Below are positions 1-9,981 of a DNA stretch of 28,870 nucleotides, piece by piece. The DNA lies in NCBI GenBank assembly GCA_902760765.1, contig CACWHO010000002.1, positions 1 to 28,870 of the forward strand. The letters are read 5' to 3'. A program made the translations under genes and the position numbers. Under the pieces are notes generated by a model that worked only from the letters and a program-made list of their open reading frames with translations, was not told the origin of the DNA and searched no databases. Source of the stretch: an uncultured Eubacteriales bacterium. Its GTDB lineage: Bacteria; Bacillota; Clostridia; TANB77; CAG-508. Numbering within the stretch: the stretch's first letter is position 1; each line of letters begins with the position of its first letter.

Positions 1-236
1 AAAGTATGACCAATTGGTTTTCTAACTTCTTTACCATGTTCAAAATCAATTTCTGTTAATTTAACAACTGCATCTTTTATTGGTTCTTTAAAACAATCCT
101 TTATTACACCATATATAACATCTCTGTTATCTTCTGGTAAAGTAATATCAAGGTCAAATTGTTTACCACCTGAAACAACACCATCAACATCTAAAATAGG
201 ACAAAAAGGTTTTTTCTCTTCTTCTTCGTGTTCCAT
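1..236 (-). CDS. N-terminal part of an unknown protein with a carboxypeptidase-regulatory-like beta-sandwich
   Basis: The gene runs leftward off the window edge; only the first 78 codons are visible. The start is ATG at 236, preceded by GGAGTG at 245-250 with suitable spacing. The protein begins with an acidic MEHEEEEKK stretch and has no signal peptide. It then shows the pattern IYGVIKDCFKEPIKDAVVKL (about residues 42-61), typical of the G-x-V-x-D...P-I-x-x-A-x-V-x-L core of carboxypeptidase-regulatory/transthyretin-like beta-sandwich domains. Such domains are usually structural or binding modules, often on cell or spore surfaces. No catalytic motif is visible and function is unknown. It is divergent from the gene at 384, and a short palindrome lies in its leader. 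Confidence 0.6.
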   Translation of the reverse strand, partial: MEHEEEEKKPFCPILDVDGVVSGGKQFDLDITLPEDNRDVIYGVIKDCFKEPIKDAVVKLTEIDFEHGKEVRKPIGHT

Positions 237-264
237 AATAAATTCACTCCTTTTATTTTAATCC

Positions 265-279
265 CAAACACTGTGTTTG
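265..279. promoter_or_regulatory. 15-bp palindrome in the divergent intergenic region
   Basis: CAAACAC-T-GTGTTTG is a perfect 7-1-7 inverted repeat between the two divergent genes. It lies 29 bp upstream of the ATG at 236. It has the size and symmetry of an operator for a small dimeric repressor. No T-run follows on either side, so it is not a terminator. Its role is inferred from symmetry and position only. Confidence 0.35.
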
Positions 280-332
280 ATTAGTATATAATATGCAGAA
301 ATTTGTAAAAAATTGTCTAAAAATTTTTTTAA

Positions 333-361
333 TTGACAAAGATTTTTTTTTGTTGTACTAT
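333..361 (+). promoter_or_regulatory. Sigma-A-type promoter of the 384 gene
   Basis: TTGACA at 333-338 is a perfect -35 box. It is followed after 17 bp by TACTAT at 356-361 as a 4-of-6 -10 box. TATATA/TATAAA just downstream are alternatives with poorer spacing. The expected start of transcription gives a very short leader, with the ribosome binding site AGGAGG at 369-374. Confidence 0.5.
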
Positions 362-383
362 ATAAATTAGGAGGATTGTACAA

Positions 384-1169
384 ATGGGAAAATTGAGAGA
401 GGAATTTGAAGCTGAAGTTAAGAAAAATATAGATAGAAAAAGAGAAAAATTAGGAAGAGGACTTTCTAGAGAAGAAAAAAAGACAATAGTAAAAAAGGTG
501 TTTTGGAAACATTTTAAAAGAGACGTTTTTGGTGGAATTGCACTTGGATTAGGTATATTAACAGGTGTAAACACTGCAAAAACAATTAATGCTCCTCAAG
601 ATGATAAAAAAATAGAGATTGATAATGATTCAGAAAAAGATACTTCAAAATCAGAAGATATTGATTTTAAAAATGGTTTACATGTAAAGATAGATGAAAA
701 GCAAGCAAGTGGAGACGAAGAAATAGACTATGATAAAATAATGGATGAAATAATAGACGAATATAATCAAAAATATGATGAAAAATTATCAAAAGAAGAC
801 CTTGGATATATAAAAAGTAGACCTCAATTTTTAGGAATAGATGAAAATGGCGAATATATTCAAGATTATAAACAAAAAGAAGATGTTGACTCATATTTAA
901 CAGATGGAATTGGGGAAATTTATGTTGTTATAAATAAAGAAGATAATTCTGTAATTGGCTCACTTGGAAAAGTTGAAGGAGAAATTACAAATGTTGACAC
1001 AAAGATTGTAATGGATGGCAACCGTAAAGAATATCTTGAAGGAGAAAAAAAGATTGATTTAACAAAAGATAGTGATAACAAAGAAATAGATGAAAAATCA
1101 ATTGAAAATAGATATAAAGCATTAGCAAATGAATATCAAAAAGCTTTGGATAAAGACAAAGATAAATAA
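384..1169 (+). CDS. Unknown charged protein with one short hydrophobic segment
   Basis: I do not recognise this family. The ATG at 384 follows AGGAGG (369-374) at good spacing. The 261-residue product has a basic N-terminal part (residues 1-47, rich in K, R and E). A short glycine-rich hydrophobic stretch follows (about 49-62, FGGIALGLGILTGV), then a long acidic and polar remainder. The hydrophobic part is marginal for a membrane span; if it is one, the C-terminal 195 residues would be outside with the basic part inside. The sequence around residues 112-125 (DYDKIMDEIIDEYNQ) is strongly helical. No cysteine, catalytic motif or LPxTG is visible. It has its own promoter, and a terminator-like hairpin lies 28 bases past its stop, so it is probably a single-gene unit. 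Confidence 0.7.
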   Translation: MGKLREEFEAEVKKNIDRKREKLGRGLSREEKKTIVKKVFWKHFKRDVFGGIALGLGILTGVNTAKTINAPQDDKKIEIDNDSEKDTSKSEDIDFKNGLHVKIDEKQASGDEEIDYDKIMDEIIDEYNQKYDEKLSKEDLGYIKSRPQFLGIDENGEYIQDYKQKEDVDSYLTDGIGEIYVVINKEDNSVIGSLGKVEGEITNVDTKIVMDGNRKEYLEGEKKIDLTKDSDNKEIDEKSIENRYKALANEYQKALDKDKDK

Positions 1170-1197
1170 AGCTAATTAAATATAAATGAATAATTTA

Positions 1198-1251
1198 CCA
1201 CTCTTTGGCAAACAATAAAACAAAAAAAGTTTGCAAGGAGTGGATTTTTTT
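1198..1251 (+). terminator. Hairpin plus T-run that also contains the next gene's ribosome binding site
   Basis: The arm CCACTCTTTGGCAAAC (1198-1213) pairs with GTTTGCAAGGAGTGG (1229-1243): 15 pairs (one T-G wobble) with one bulged G. The loop is A-rich and 15 nt long. The 3' arm is followed by A and seven Ts (1245-1251), the form of an intrinsic terminator. It closes the gene ending at 1169. Its descending arm carries AAGGAG, the only plausible ribosome binding site for the TTG start at 1250. The structure may therefore both end transcription and hide the initiation site of the downstream gene. Confidence 0.7.
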
Positions 1252-4200
1252 GGATGAAAATAAAAGATTAAAAATAACAGGAACTATTCTAGAAGAAAAA
1301 CAACTAGAACAATACATGGAAAAAATTGCATCAAATCATATTATTACGACAAAATCAGATAAAAACACATATCCAATTCCAATACTTTTAAATAATTATA
1401 ATGTAATAAAAGAAGTATATGAATTATTAAATGAGCATTTAAAATTAGGAATAAAGCCATTAAAAAAATATATTAATTTTGTTGGTATTCAAAATGGTGA
1501 ATATAAAGGATTTGCAAGAGTATATGTTTTAGCTGCAGAAATTTTAGCTTATTCAGATAATAAAATAGACAAAAAAACTTTGGAAAACTGCTTAAAAAGC
1601 TACCAAAATAAAAAAACATTAAGTATGGATGAAATATGGAATATAGGTTTATTCTTGCAAATCGCAATAATAGAGGATATAACAGATATTGCCTTAAAAA
1701 TTTATAGTTCACAAATGCAAAAAATAAAAGCTGAAAATATTGTAAAAAAATTAATCGAAAATAAAGAAGGTAACTATAAAAGTAATGGCAAGAAAATTGG
1801 AAAATTATCATTCCAAAATATGAAATATCCATTTATTGAATATATGTCGTTTATTTTAAAAAGATATGGGAAAAAGGGAAATGCTTATTTAAATGTATTA
1901 GAAGAAGTTGTAGAAAAGCTAGGAATGTCAGTTGCTGAAGTAATAAAAAAAGAACATTTTGAAATTGCAATTCAAAAAGTTTTAATGGGAAATAGTATAA
2001 CAAGCATAAAAGAAATTCAAAGAATCAATTTTTTGGAAATTTTCGAAAAATTAAATGGTGTTGAAGAAATATTAAAACAAGACCCAGCAAATGTATATAG
2101 TAAAATGGATTACAAAACAAAAGAATATTATAGAACAAAAATTAAGGAGATTAGTAAAAAATCAAAAATTTCTGAAATTTATATTGCACGAAAATGCCTA
2201 GAACTAGCAAATGAGGTTAATGAAAAAAATATAGATGAAAATAAAATAAATAACAAATTAGAGCTGGAAAGAAAAAGACATATTGGCTATTTTCTAATTG
2301 ATGATGGAATTAACGATTTATATAAAAAAATAGAATTTACAAATAAAAGAGAAGAAACAAAAAGTAATAAGGCAAAAATATATATTATTTCTGTTTTATT
2401 TTTTAGTATATGCTTATCATTACTATTTAGCTCAGCAATCGATATAAATAAACATTTGAAAATATTAGCATTTATATTATTTTTAATACCAGCAAGTGAA
2501 ATTGTAATACAAACAATACAATTTATTTTGAGCAAAATTGTAAAGCCCAAAATTATTCCTAAAATTGATTTTTCAAAGGGAATAGATGAGGAAAATGTAA
2601 CATTTGTAATAATTCCAACAATTTTAAAATCAAAAGAAAAAGTAAAAGAAAGCTTTGAAAATTTGGAAAAATATTATATTGCAAATAAGTCAAAAAATAT
2701 ATATTTTGCATTACTTGGAGATTGCTCAGAAAGTAATTTTGAAGAGGAAAAATTTGATATAGAAGTTGCAGAAGAGGGGAAAAGACAAGTAGAAGTATTA
2801 AATAAAAAATACTCAAAAGATTCCTTCCCAATTTTTAGCTTTTTTTATAGAAATAGAGAATGGAACGAGCACGAAAACAAATATATAGGGTGGGAAAGAA
2901 AAAGAGGCTTAATAAATCAGTTTAATGAATATATTTTAAAACAGAAAAATCCATTTAAAATAAATACATTAGAAGACGAAAAGGTAAAAAATAAAGAAAT
3001 AGATAATGTTTTACAAAAAATTAAATATGTAATAACACTTGATAGTGATACAGATTTAACATTAAATTCTGCATTTGAATTAGTTGGCACAATGGCACAT
3101 ATTTTGAATAAACCAATTATAGATGAAAATAAGAATATTGTAATAAATGGATATGGAATAATGCAACCAAGAATAGGAATAAATTTAGATATATGTTATA
3201 AAAACTTGTTTACTAAAATTTTTGCAGGTGATGGTGGAATTGATAGCTATACAAATGCAATTTCTGATATTTATCAAGATAATTTTGGAGAAGGGATATA
3301 TACAGGAAAAGGAATATATGATTTAAAAGTATTTGAAGAAGTTATGAAAAACAAAATACCAGAAAATACTGTTTTAAGCCATGATTTGTTAGAAGGGTCA
3401 TACTTAAGATGTGGACTAGTATCTGACATAATGTTAATGGATGGATACCCAAGTAAATACACAAGTTTTATGAATAGACTATCAAGATGGATTAGAGGAG
3501 ATTGGCAAATTATAGGATGGATTGGTCACCAGCATCCATTAAATCTGCTCTCAAAATATAAAATAATTGATAATTTAAGAAGAAGTTTATTAGAAGATTC
3601 AATTTTCTTTTCATTGCTATTTTTAATAATTAATACAAAAGATTTTGGATTAAAAACTATAATGTTGTTAGTTCCCATACTTCCATATATTTTTGAGTTA
3701 ATAAATTTTATTAATTCACGTAGAAAAAATGAAGAAAAACAAAAGAGTTTTACACCTAAAATTTCTGGACTAAAAGGAATAATAATAAAAAGTATAATAA
3801 CACTTGGATGTTTACCATATAAAGCTTATATAAGTTTAAAATCTATAATTAAGACATTATATAGATTATTAATTACACAAAATCATTTGCTAGAATGGAC
3901 AACTTCTGAAGATGCAGAAAAAAATGCAAAAACAACATTAATTTCATATTATAAAAATATGTTTATAAATCTAATTTTGGGTGCAATTGGAATTTGCCTA
4001 TTTATTAAAGACAAAGATATTTTTGGCTTAATATTTGGCTTTTTATGGATTATTATGCCATGTGTAATGTGGTATATAAGCAAAGAAAAAACAAAGAAAT
4101 ATGCAATAGAAAAAATAAATTCTGATGAAAGAAAATATGTTGAAAATATTGGAAAAAGAACATGGGAATTTTTTAATGAATATTTAAAACAAGAATATAA

Positions 4201-4510
4201 CTTTCTAATTCCAGATAATTTTCAGGTTGATAGAAAAGAAAAAATAGTAAAAAGGACCTCAAGTACAAATATAGGACTTTCAATGCTTGCTGTAATTTCA
4301 GCATGTGATTTGAATTATATAAAATTTGAAAATGGATTAGAAAAGATGACTAACATTATAAATACAATTCAAGAACTAGAAAAGTGGAATGGTCATTTAT
4401 ATAATTGGTATAATATAGAAACAAAAGAGCCATTGGCACCAAGATATATTTCTACAGTTGATAGTGGAAACTTTGTGCGGATATTTATATGTTGTAAAAT
4501 CATGGCTTAA
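1250..4510 (+). pseudogene. Fragment 1 of a broken beta-1,2-glucan synthase: GT84 glycosyltransferase part
   Basis: This is the N-terminal part of a cyclic beta-1,2-glucan synthase-like protein (NdvB/Cgs family, normally about 2,800 residues), which polymerises UDP-glucose at the membrane. The start is taken as TTG 1250, because AGGAG (1236-1240) sits 9 nt upstream; an in-frame TTG at 1205 has no binding site. Visible parts: membrane segments near residues 376-430; the nucleotide-sugar DxD motif LDSDTD at about 597; HDLLEG; the RLSRWIRGDWQ acceptor motif; further membrane segments (about 785-815, 900-945); and the start of the glycoamylase-like domain (TSSTNIGLS). The family motif expected here, STVDSGNFVGYL, is interrupted. 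The frame reads STVDSGNF then VRIF..., and stops at 4508-4510 because of one extra base at about 4478 (GTGCGG). Real homology in this frame ends at 4477. Confidence 0.85.
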
Positions 4511-6770
4511 TGATAATATGCAAAAAGATGAAGAAAATATAAAAGTTCTTTATAAAATTGTAGACAACTTGATAAATAATACAGACTTCTCATATTTATA
4601 TGATAAAGAACAAAGGATATTTTCAATTGGATTTAATGTTGAAGAAAACAAATTAACAAAATCATATTATGATTTATTAGCATCAGAGGCAAGACAAGCA
4701 AGTTTAATTGCAATTGCCAAAAAAGATATTCCTGCAAAACATTGGAATTCTTTAAGTAGAACATTGACAATTATGGGTAAATACAAAGGACTTATTTCGT
4801 GGGCAGGAACATCATTTGAATATTTAATGCCAAATATAAATATTCCTAAATATGAAGGAAGTTTACTAGATGAATCATGTAAATTTATGATATTAAGTCA
4901 AATGGAATATGCAAAAGAATTAAAAATTCCATGGGGAATTTCAGAAGCAGCATTTAATTTAAAAGATTTGCACTCTAATTATCAATATAAAGCATTTGGA
5001 ATTCCATGGCTTGGATTAAAAAGAGGACTTGGAGATGAATTAGTTGTAGCTCCATATGGAAGCATTTTAGCAATTACAGATTATCCAAAAGAAGTTTATC
5101 AAAACATGAAAAGATTAGAAGATTTTGATATGGTTGGAAAATATGGATTTTATGAATCAATAGATTTTACACCAGAAAGAGTAGAAAAAGGTAAAAATTA
5201 TGCAAGAGTAAAAACATATATGGCACACCATCAAGCATTAATTTTATTATCAATAAATAATTTATTTAATAAAAACATTTTGCAAAAAAGATTTATGGAG
5301 AATCCAGAAATGAAAGCAGTAAGTATTTTATTACAAGAAACAATGCCAGAAACTGCAATAATTACAAAAGAAAACAAAGAAAAAGTCTCTAAGCTAAAAT
5401 ACGTTGATTATGAAGGTTATATAAAAGACACATATAAGAAAATTGATGATAGGTTAATAACTGGAAATGTAATTTCAAATGAAGATTATGCAATTGCAAT
5501 AAATCAAAATGGAGAAGGGGTAAGTATTTATAAAAATAAATTTATAAATAGATTTAAAACAACTTCAGATTATAAACAAGGAATATTTTTTTATATAAAA
5601 AATATAAAAACTAAGAAGATATGGAGTTCTGATTGCAAAGAAAATGACAAGTATGAAATTAGCTTTATGCCAGATAAAGTAGAACAAGAAATGCTAAATG
5701 AAAATATAAAGACTAAGATTGAAACTATAGTTGCACCTGATGAACCTGTTGAAATAAGAAAATTAACATTGGAAAATATGGGAAATGAAGATGAAGTTTT
5801 AGAAATTACGTCATATTTTGAACCAGTGCTCTCAAGCAAAGAACAAGATTATGCACATCCAGCATTTAATAATTTATTTTTGATGTATGATTATGATTAT
5901 GAAACAGGAAGTATTATTGTAAAAAGAAAGAAAAGAGAAATAAATGACACTGAAATTTATTTGTGTGCAAATTTATCCACAAATAGTGAAACAATTGGGG
6001 ATTTAGAATATGAAATTGATAAGGAAAAGTTCATTGGAAGGGGAAATTTTGAAATGCCACAAATGGTTAAAAATTCTAACCCATTTTCTAAAAAAATAGG
6101 ACTTGTAACAGAACCAGTTGTTGCATTTAGAAGAAGTATAAATATAAAACCTAAAGAGAAAAAACAATTAAATTTAATAATTTCAGTTGGAAAAACCAAA
6201 GAAAAAGTATTAGAAAATTGCAAAAAATATCAAATTGTAGAAAATGTTGAAAAATCATTTGAACTTTCTAAAGCAAAAAATGAAGAGCAATCAAGGTATT
6301 TAATGATAAATGGAAAACAAATTAGACAATATCAAAAAGTACTTTCATATATTATTTTTAATAATCCTGCAAAAAAAATAGATTTGAGGAAATTGCCAAA
6401 GAAAAAATATTATCAAAATGAAGTTTGGAAATATGGCATTTCAGGAGATATACCAATAATTTTAGTAAAAATTTCTGATATAAGTGAAACATATATTTTA
6501 AAAGAAATTTTAAAATTGTATGAATTTATTAGATATAAAAATTTTGAAGTTGAATTGGTAATTTTGGATGAAGAAAAGCATAGTTATGAAAATTATGTTA
6601 GTGAAGAAATCGAAAATCTAATACAAAATAATCAAATGGCATATTTAAAAAATATAAAAGGAGGTATTTTTGAATTATCAAAAAATGAAATATCAAAAGA
6701 TGATATTGAATTATTGGAATTTTTAGCAACAATTATTATAAATGGAAATGAAGTTAGTTTAGAAAATTGA
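4479..6770 (+). pseudogene. Fragment 2 of the broken beta-1,2-glucan synthase: glycoamylase-like and first carbohydrate-binding domains
   Basis: The interrupted motif continues here one frame later as GYLYVVKSWL, directly joining STVDSGNFV of fragment 1. This segment holds the rest of the glycoamylase-like central domain (WAGTSFEYLMP, WGISEAAFN, MAHHQALILLS). After it comes the N-terminal GT36/GH94-associated beta-sandwich (EPVEIRKLTLENMGNEDEVL, VAFRRSI). No ribosome binding site stands before any start in this frame, so it is not an independent gene. The frame ends at TGA 6768-6770 inside a region where the family continues without a break. A second +1 shift lies in the AGAAAATTGAA tract around 6759-6770. 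Confidence 0.85.
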
Positions 6771-8778
6771 ATATTTAATTAGGATTAATAAAAACAATAA
6801 ATTACCAACAGTATGGTCAAATATAATGGCAAATAAAAAGTTTGGAACACTTGTTACAGAAAATATGGGCGGATATACATGGTATAAAAATGCAAGATTA
6901 AATAGAGTAACAAGCTGGGAAAATCAGCCAAACTTAGATATTCCAACAGAAGTAATTTATATAAAAGATGAAGAGAACAATAAACAATGGTCAATTGGAG
7001 AAAATCCAAAGCCTGACAATAAGAATTATAATATTGCTTTTGGAATGGGATATACAAAATATATTCATAAAAGTGATGAAATTGAACAAGAATACAAAAT
7101 ATTTGTACCAAAAGAAGATTCAATAAAAGTTGGAATTTTAAAACTAAAAAATATGAGTATAAACAGAAAAAAACTAAAGATATTATATTATGCAAAACCA
7201 GTACTGGGCGAAGATGATATAAAAACAAATGGATATATATATTTAAATTATGATAAAAACAATAATATAATATGTGCTGAAAACTTATATAATACAGATT
7301 TTAAAAATGACATAATCTATGTGTCAAATAGTGAAAAAATAACAAGTTTTACAGGAAGTAAAAATTTCTTTTTTGGAAATGGGGATTTATCAAATCCAGA
7401 TGCATTAAAAAAGCCAAATTTAAATAATGAAAATTCAATTGGAGAGAAACCTTGTATTGCATATGAAATTGAAATAGAATTAGAAAGTTTATCAGAAAAG
7501 GAAATTATATTTACATTAGGTGCAGAAGAATCAGTTTTAGAAAGCAAAAATGTAGCTTATAAATATAATAAAATTCAAAATTGCAGGCAAGAATTAGAAA
7601 AAATAGAAAACTATTGGAAAGAACTAGTTGGAAGATTGCAGGTAGAAACACCATTAGAATCAATGAATATAATGTTAAATGGTTGGACATTGTATCAAAC
7701 AATTGAAAGTAGGCTAATTGGAAAAACAGGATTTTATCAGTCTGGTGGTGCATATGGATTTAGAGACCAGTTACAAGATACTTTATGCCTAAAATATTTT
7801 GAACCAGAAATAATTAAAAATCAAATTTTAATGCATAGTAAGCATCAATTTATAGATGGAGATGTTGAACATTGGTGGCATGAAGATACAAAAAGAGGAA
7901 TAAGAACGCGATTTTCTGATGATTTATTGTGGCTTGTATATCTAACATGTGAATATATTGAATTTACAGGAGATTATTCAATTTTAAATATTGAAATGCC
8001 TTTTTTAGATGGAGAAATATTAAAAGAAAATGAAAGTGAAAGATATGACAAATACCTGGAATCAAAAGAAAATGGAAGTATATATGAACATTGCATTCGA
8101 GCAATAAACAAAAGCCTAAATTTTGGAGAAAATGGACTACCTAAGATTGGAAGTGGAGATTGGAATGATGGATTTAGCAATGTTGGACCAAAAGGTAAAG
8201 GAGAAAGCGTTTGGCTTGGATTTTTCTTGTATAATATTTTAAATAGATTTAAAGAAATATTGCAAAATTATAAAAATATAAAATCTGAAATTAAAAATGA
8301 TATAAAACAACAAATTGAAAAATATGAGATAATAATGTCAAAATTAAAAAAAGCATTAAATACTAATGGATGGGATGGTAGATGGTATAAAAGAGCATTT
8401 ATGGATGATGGTAATATTCTAGGAAGTATGCAAAATGATGAGTGTAGAATTGATAGTATTGCACAGAGTTGGAGTGTTATTTCAGATGCAGGAGATAATG
8501 ATAAAAAATATATTTCAATAGATAGTCTTGAAAATCATTTGGTAGATAAGGAAAATGGAATTATAAAATTACTTGATCCTCCATTTGAAAATGGAAAGCT
8601 AGAACCAGGATATATTAAGGCATATCTTCCAGGTGTAAGAGAAAATGGAGGACAATATACACATGCATCAATTTGGTTAATTATTGCTGAGGCAATGCTT
8701 GGATTTGGAGATAAAGCATTAGAATTTTATAGAATGATAAATCCAATTGAACATTCTTATATGGAGCAAATAATTTAG
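6769..8778 (+). pseudogene. Fragment 3 of the broken beta-1,2-glucan synthase: C-terminal GH94 phosphorylase-like domain
   Basis: Homology resumes at GAA 6769 (EYLIRINKNNKLPTVWSN) and runs through MANKKFGTLVTENMGGYTWY, the family's usual entry to the last beta-sandwich and GH94 (alpha/alpha)6 barrel. Active-site motifs are intact: QFIDGDVEHWWHEDT, GIRTRFSDDLLW and GSGDWNDG (8149-8172). The last holds the Asp expected as general acid in GH94 phosphorylases. In cyclic glucan synthases this domain trims the chain length. The ATG at 6826 has no ribosome binding site and lies in the middle of conserved sequence, so separate translation is unlikely. The frame stops at 8776-8778, just after NPIEHS, where a deletion has removed conserved sequence and changed the frame. 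Confidence 0.85.
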
Positions 8779-9080
8779 CAGGAAGAGGTGGATGGACATG
8801 GTATACTGGTTCATCAAGTTGGTATTATAAAGCAGGAATAGAATATATTTTAGGAATAAAAATAAAACATGGAATAATGTCAATTATGCCATGTATCCCA
8901 AAAGATTGGAAAGAATATAAAATAAAATATAAATGGAAAAATAGTTTTTATAATATAATTGTGAAAAATCCAAATGGAAAAAACACAGGTGTAAGTAAAA
9001 TATTGTTAAATAACAACGTAATTGAGAATAATATAAAACTAGAAGATTATGGAAGTTACAATATAGAAGTAATAATGTAA
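8757..9080 (+). pseudogene. Fragment 4 of the broken beta-1,2-glucan synthase: C-terminal end
   Basis: In the third frame the sequence reads YGANNLAGRGGWTWYTGSSS, then the AGIEYILGIKI and MPCIPKDW motifs that end GH94 proteins of this family, and stops at TAA 9078-9080. In family members NPIxH is followed by roughly 20-25 residues including a KVEPYV-type motif before the glycine-rich GRGGWTWYTG. Here the two are almost adjacent (8755-8760). A piece of that size is therefore missing and the remainder is out of frame with fragment 3. The only ATG that could restart it (8877) has no ribosome binding site and would begin after the conserved motif. Confidence 0.8.
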
Positions 9081-9119
9081 TAATTGTTACAATAATGTAA
9101 AAAAATTAACAAATAGTAC

Positions 9120-9148
9120 TTGAATAATAAAAAAATGTATGATATAAG
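9120..9148 (+). promoter_or_regulatory. Extended -10 promoter of the orphan response regulator
   Basis: TTGAAT (9120-9125), a 17-bp spacer, then TGA-TATAAG (9140-9148): a 4/6 -35 box with an extended -10 element. In the leader, AAAGCT (9163-9168) and AGCTTT (9171-9176) form an inverted repeat immediately before the ribosome binding site GGCGGAG (9182-9188). Confidence 0.55.
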
Positions 9149-9194
9149 TATATTATAAAATTAAAGCTAAAGCTTTAGAAAGGCGGAGTTTTTA

Positions 9195-9941
9195 GTGGAA
9201 GAGAATATTGTAGAAAATGATGCAAAAAAAGTATTAGTTGTTGATGATGAACAAGCAATTAGAGATGTACTTGTTTATAATTTGAAAAAAGAGGGATATG
9301 ATGTTATTGAAGCAGCTGATGGAATTACAGCAGTTAATATGGCTTTGGAAGAAAAACCTGACTTAATGTTACTAGATATAATGTTGCCAAAACTAGATGG
9401 ATTATCAGTATGTAAAAGAGTTAAAAATCAATTAAATATTCCAATTTTAATGCTAACAGCAAAAGATGCAGAAATAGATAAAATAGTTGGACTTGAATTA
9501 GGCGCTGATGATTATATTACAAAACCATTCAGTGTTAGAGAATTAATGGCTAGAGTTAAAGCAAATCTTAGAAAAATGGATATGATGAACTCTAAATCTG
9601 ATGATATTTCAGGCCAAGGAGACAAGAAAAATGAAAGAATTATTAAGATAAATGATTTGGAATTAGACCTAGATAGATTTGAGACTAAAGTAAGAGGAGA
9701 AGTTGTTGATTTAACTTTAAGAGAGTTTGAAGTTTTAAAATTCCTTGCAACTCAACCAGGTCAAGTTACAACAAGGGAAACATTACTTGAAAAAGTTTGG
9801 GGATATGAGTATTATGGGGATATTAGAACAGTTGATGTAACAGTTAGAAGAATAAGAGAAAAAATTGAAAAAGATACTTCAAACCCAAAGATATTAATTA
9901 CAAAAAGAGGAGTTGGCTATTATATAGCATCAAATAAATAA
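9195..9941 (+). CDS. Orphan OmpR/PhoB-family response regulator, WalR-like
   Basis: A DNA-binding response regulator of 248 residues. The start is GTG 9195, 6 nt after GGCGGAG. The receiver domain spans about residues 12-125, with acidic pocket D17/D18, phosphoacceptor D61 (LLDIMLP), T88 and K110 (KPF), all intact. A linker rich in S, D and K follows (about 129-150). The C-terminal winged helix spans about 155-246 (LTLREFEVLKFLA, VDVTVRRIREKI, GVGYYI), the PhoB/WalR type that binds direct repeats. There is no kinase gene beside it: upstream is the broken glucan synthase and downstream a terminator. It must be served by a kinase elsewhere, possibly the one at 24046. The resemblance to WalR is general and not enough to assign the name. 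Confidence 0.93.
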   Translation: MEENIVENDAKKVLVVDDEQAIRDVLVYNLKKEGYDVIEAADGITAVNMALEEKPDLMLLDIMLPKLDGLSVCKRVKNQLNIPILMLTAKDAEIDKIVGLELGADDYITKPFSVRELMARVKANLRKMDMMNSKSDDISGQGDKKNERIIKINDLELDLDRFETKVRGEVVDLTLREFEVLKFLATQPGQVTTRETLLEKVWGYEYYGDIRTVDVTVRRIREKIEKDTSNPKILITKRGVGYYIASNK

Positions 9942-9944
9942 AGT

Positions 9945-9976
9945 AAAATATGGAGGTTTTTATCTCCATATTTTTT
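9945..9976 (+). terminator. Intrinsic terminator of the response regulator gene
   Basis: AAAATATGGAG (9945-9955) and CTCCATATTTT (9964-9974) form an 11-bp perfect stem with an 8-nt loop. The run of six Ts (9971-9976) partly overlaps the stem base. It begins 3 bases after the stop codon. Confidence 0.9.
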
Positions 9977-9981
9977 ATATA

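Noticed and set aside
329..574. Minus-strand frame overlapping the start of the 384 gene, and similar opposite-strand frames throughout the window
   Set aside because: They mirror real genes, have no binding sites, and encode F, L, I and S-rich strings typical of the complement of AT-rich, lysine-rich coding DNA.
1205..1249. TTG 1205 as start of the glucan synthase gene
   Set aside because: No ribosome binding site upstream and it sits inside the ascending arm of the hairpin; TTG 1250 has AGGAG 9 nt before it.
4458..9080. Reading the glucan synthase pieces as separate genes
   Set aside because: None of the internal starts (4458 TTG, 6826 ATG, 8877 ATG) has a ribosome binding site, each lies inside or just past conserved motifs, and the broken motifs join exactly across frames.
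9061..9110. Repeated AATAATGTAA and a small ATTGT-T-ACAAT inverted repeat after the glucan synthase gene
   Set aside because: Too short and too A/T-rich to separate from background; the pairing is weak, so I do not call a terminator.
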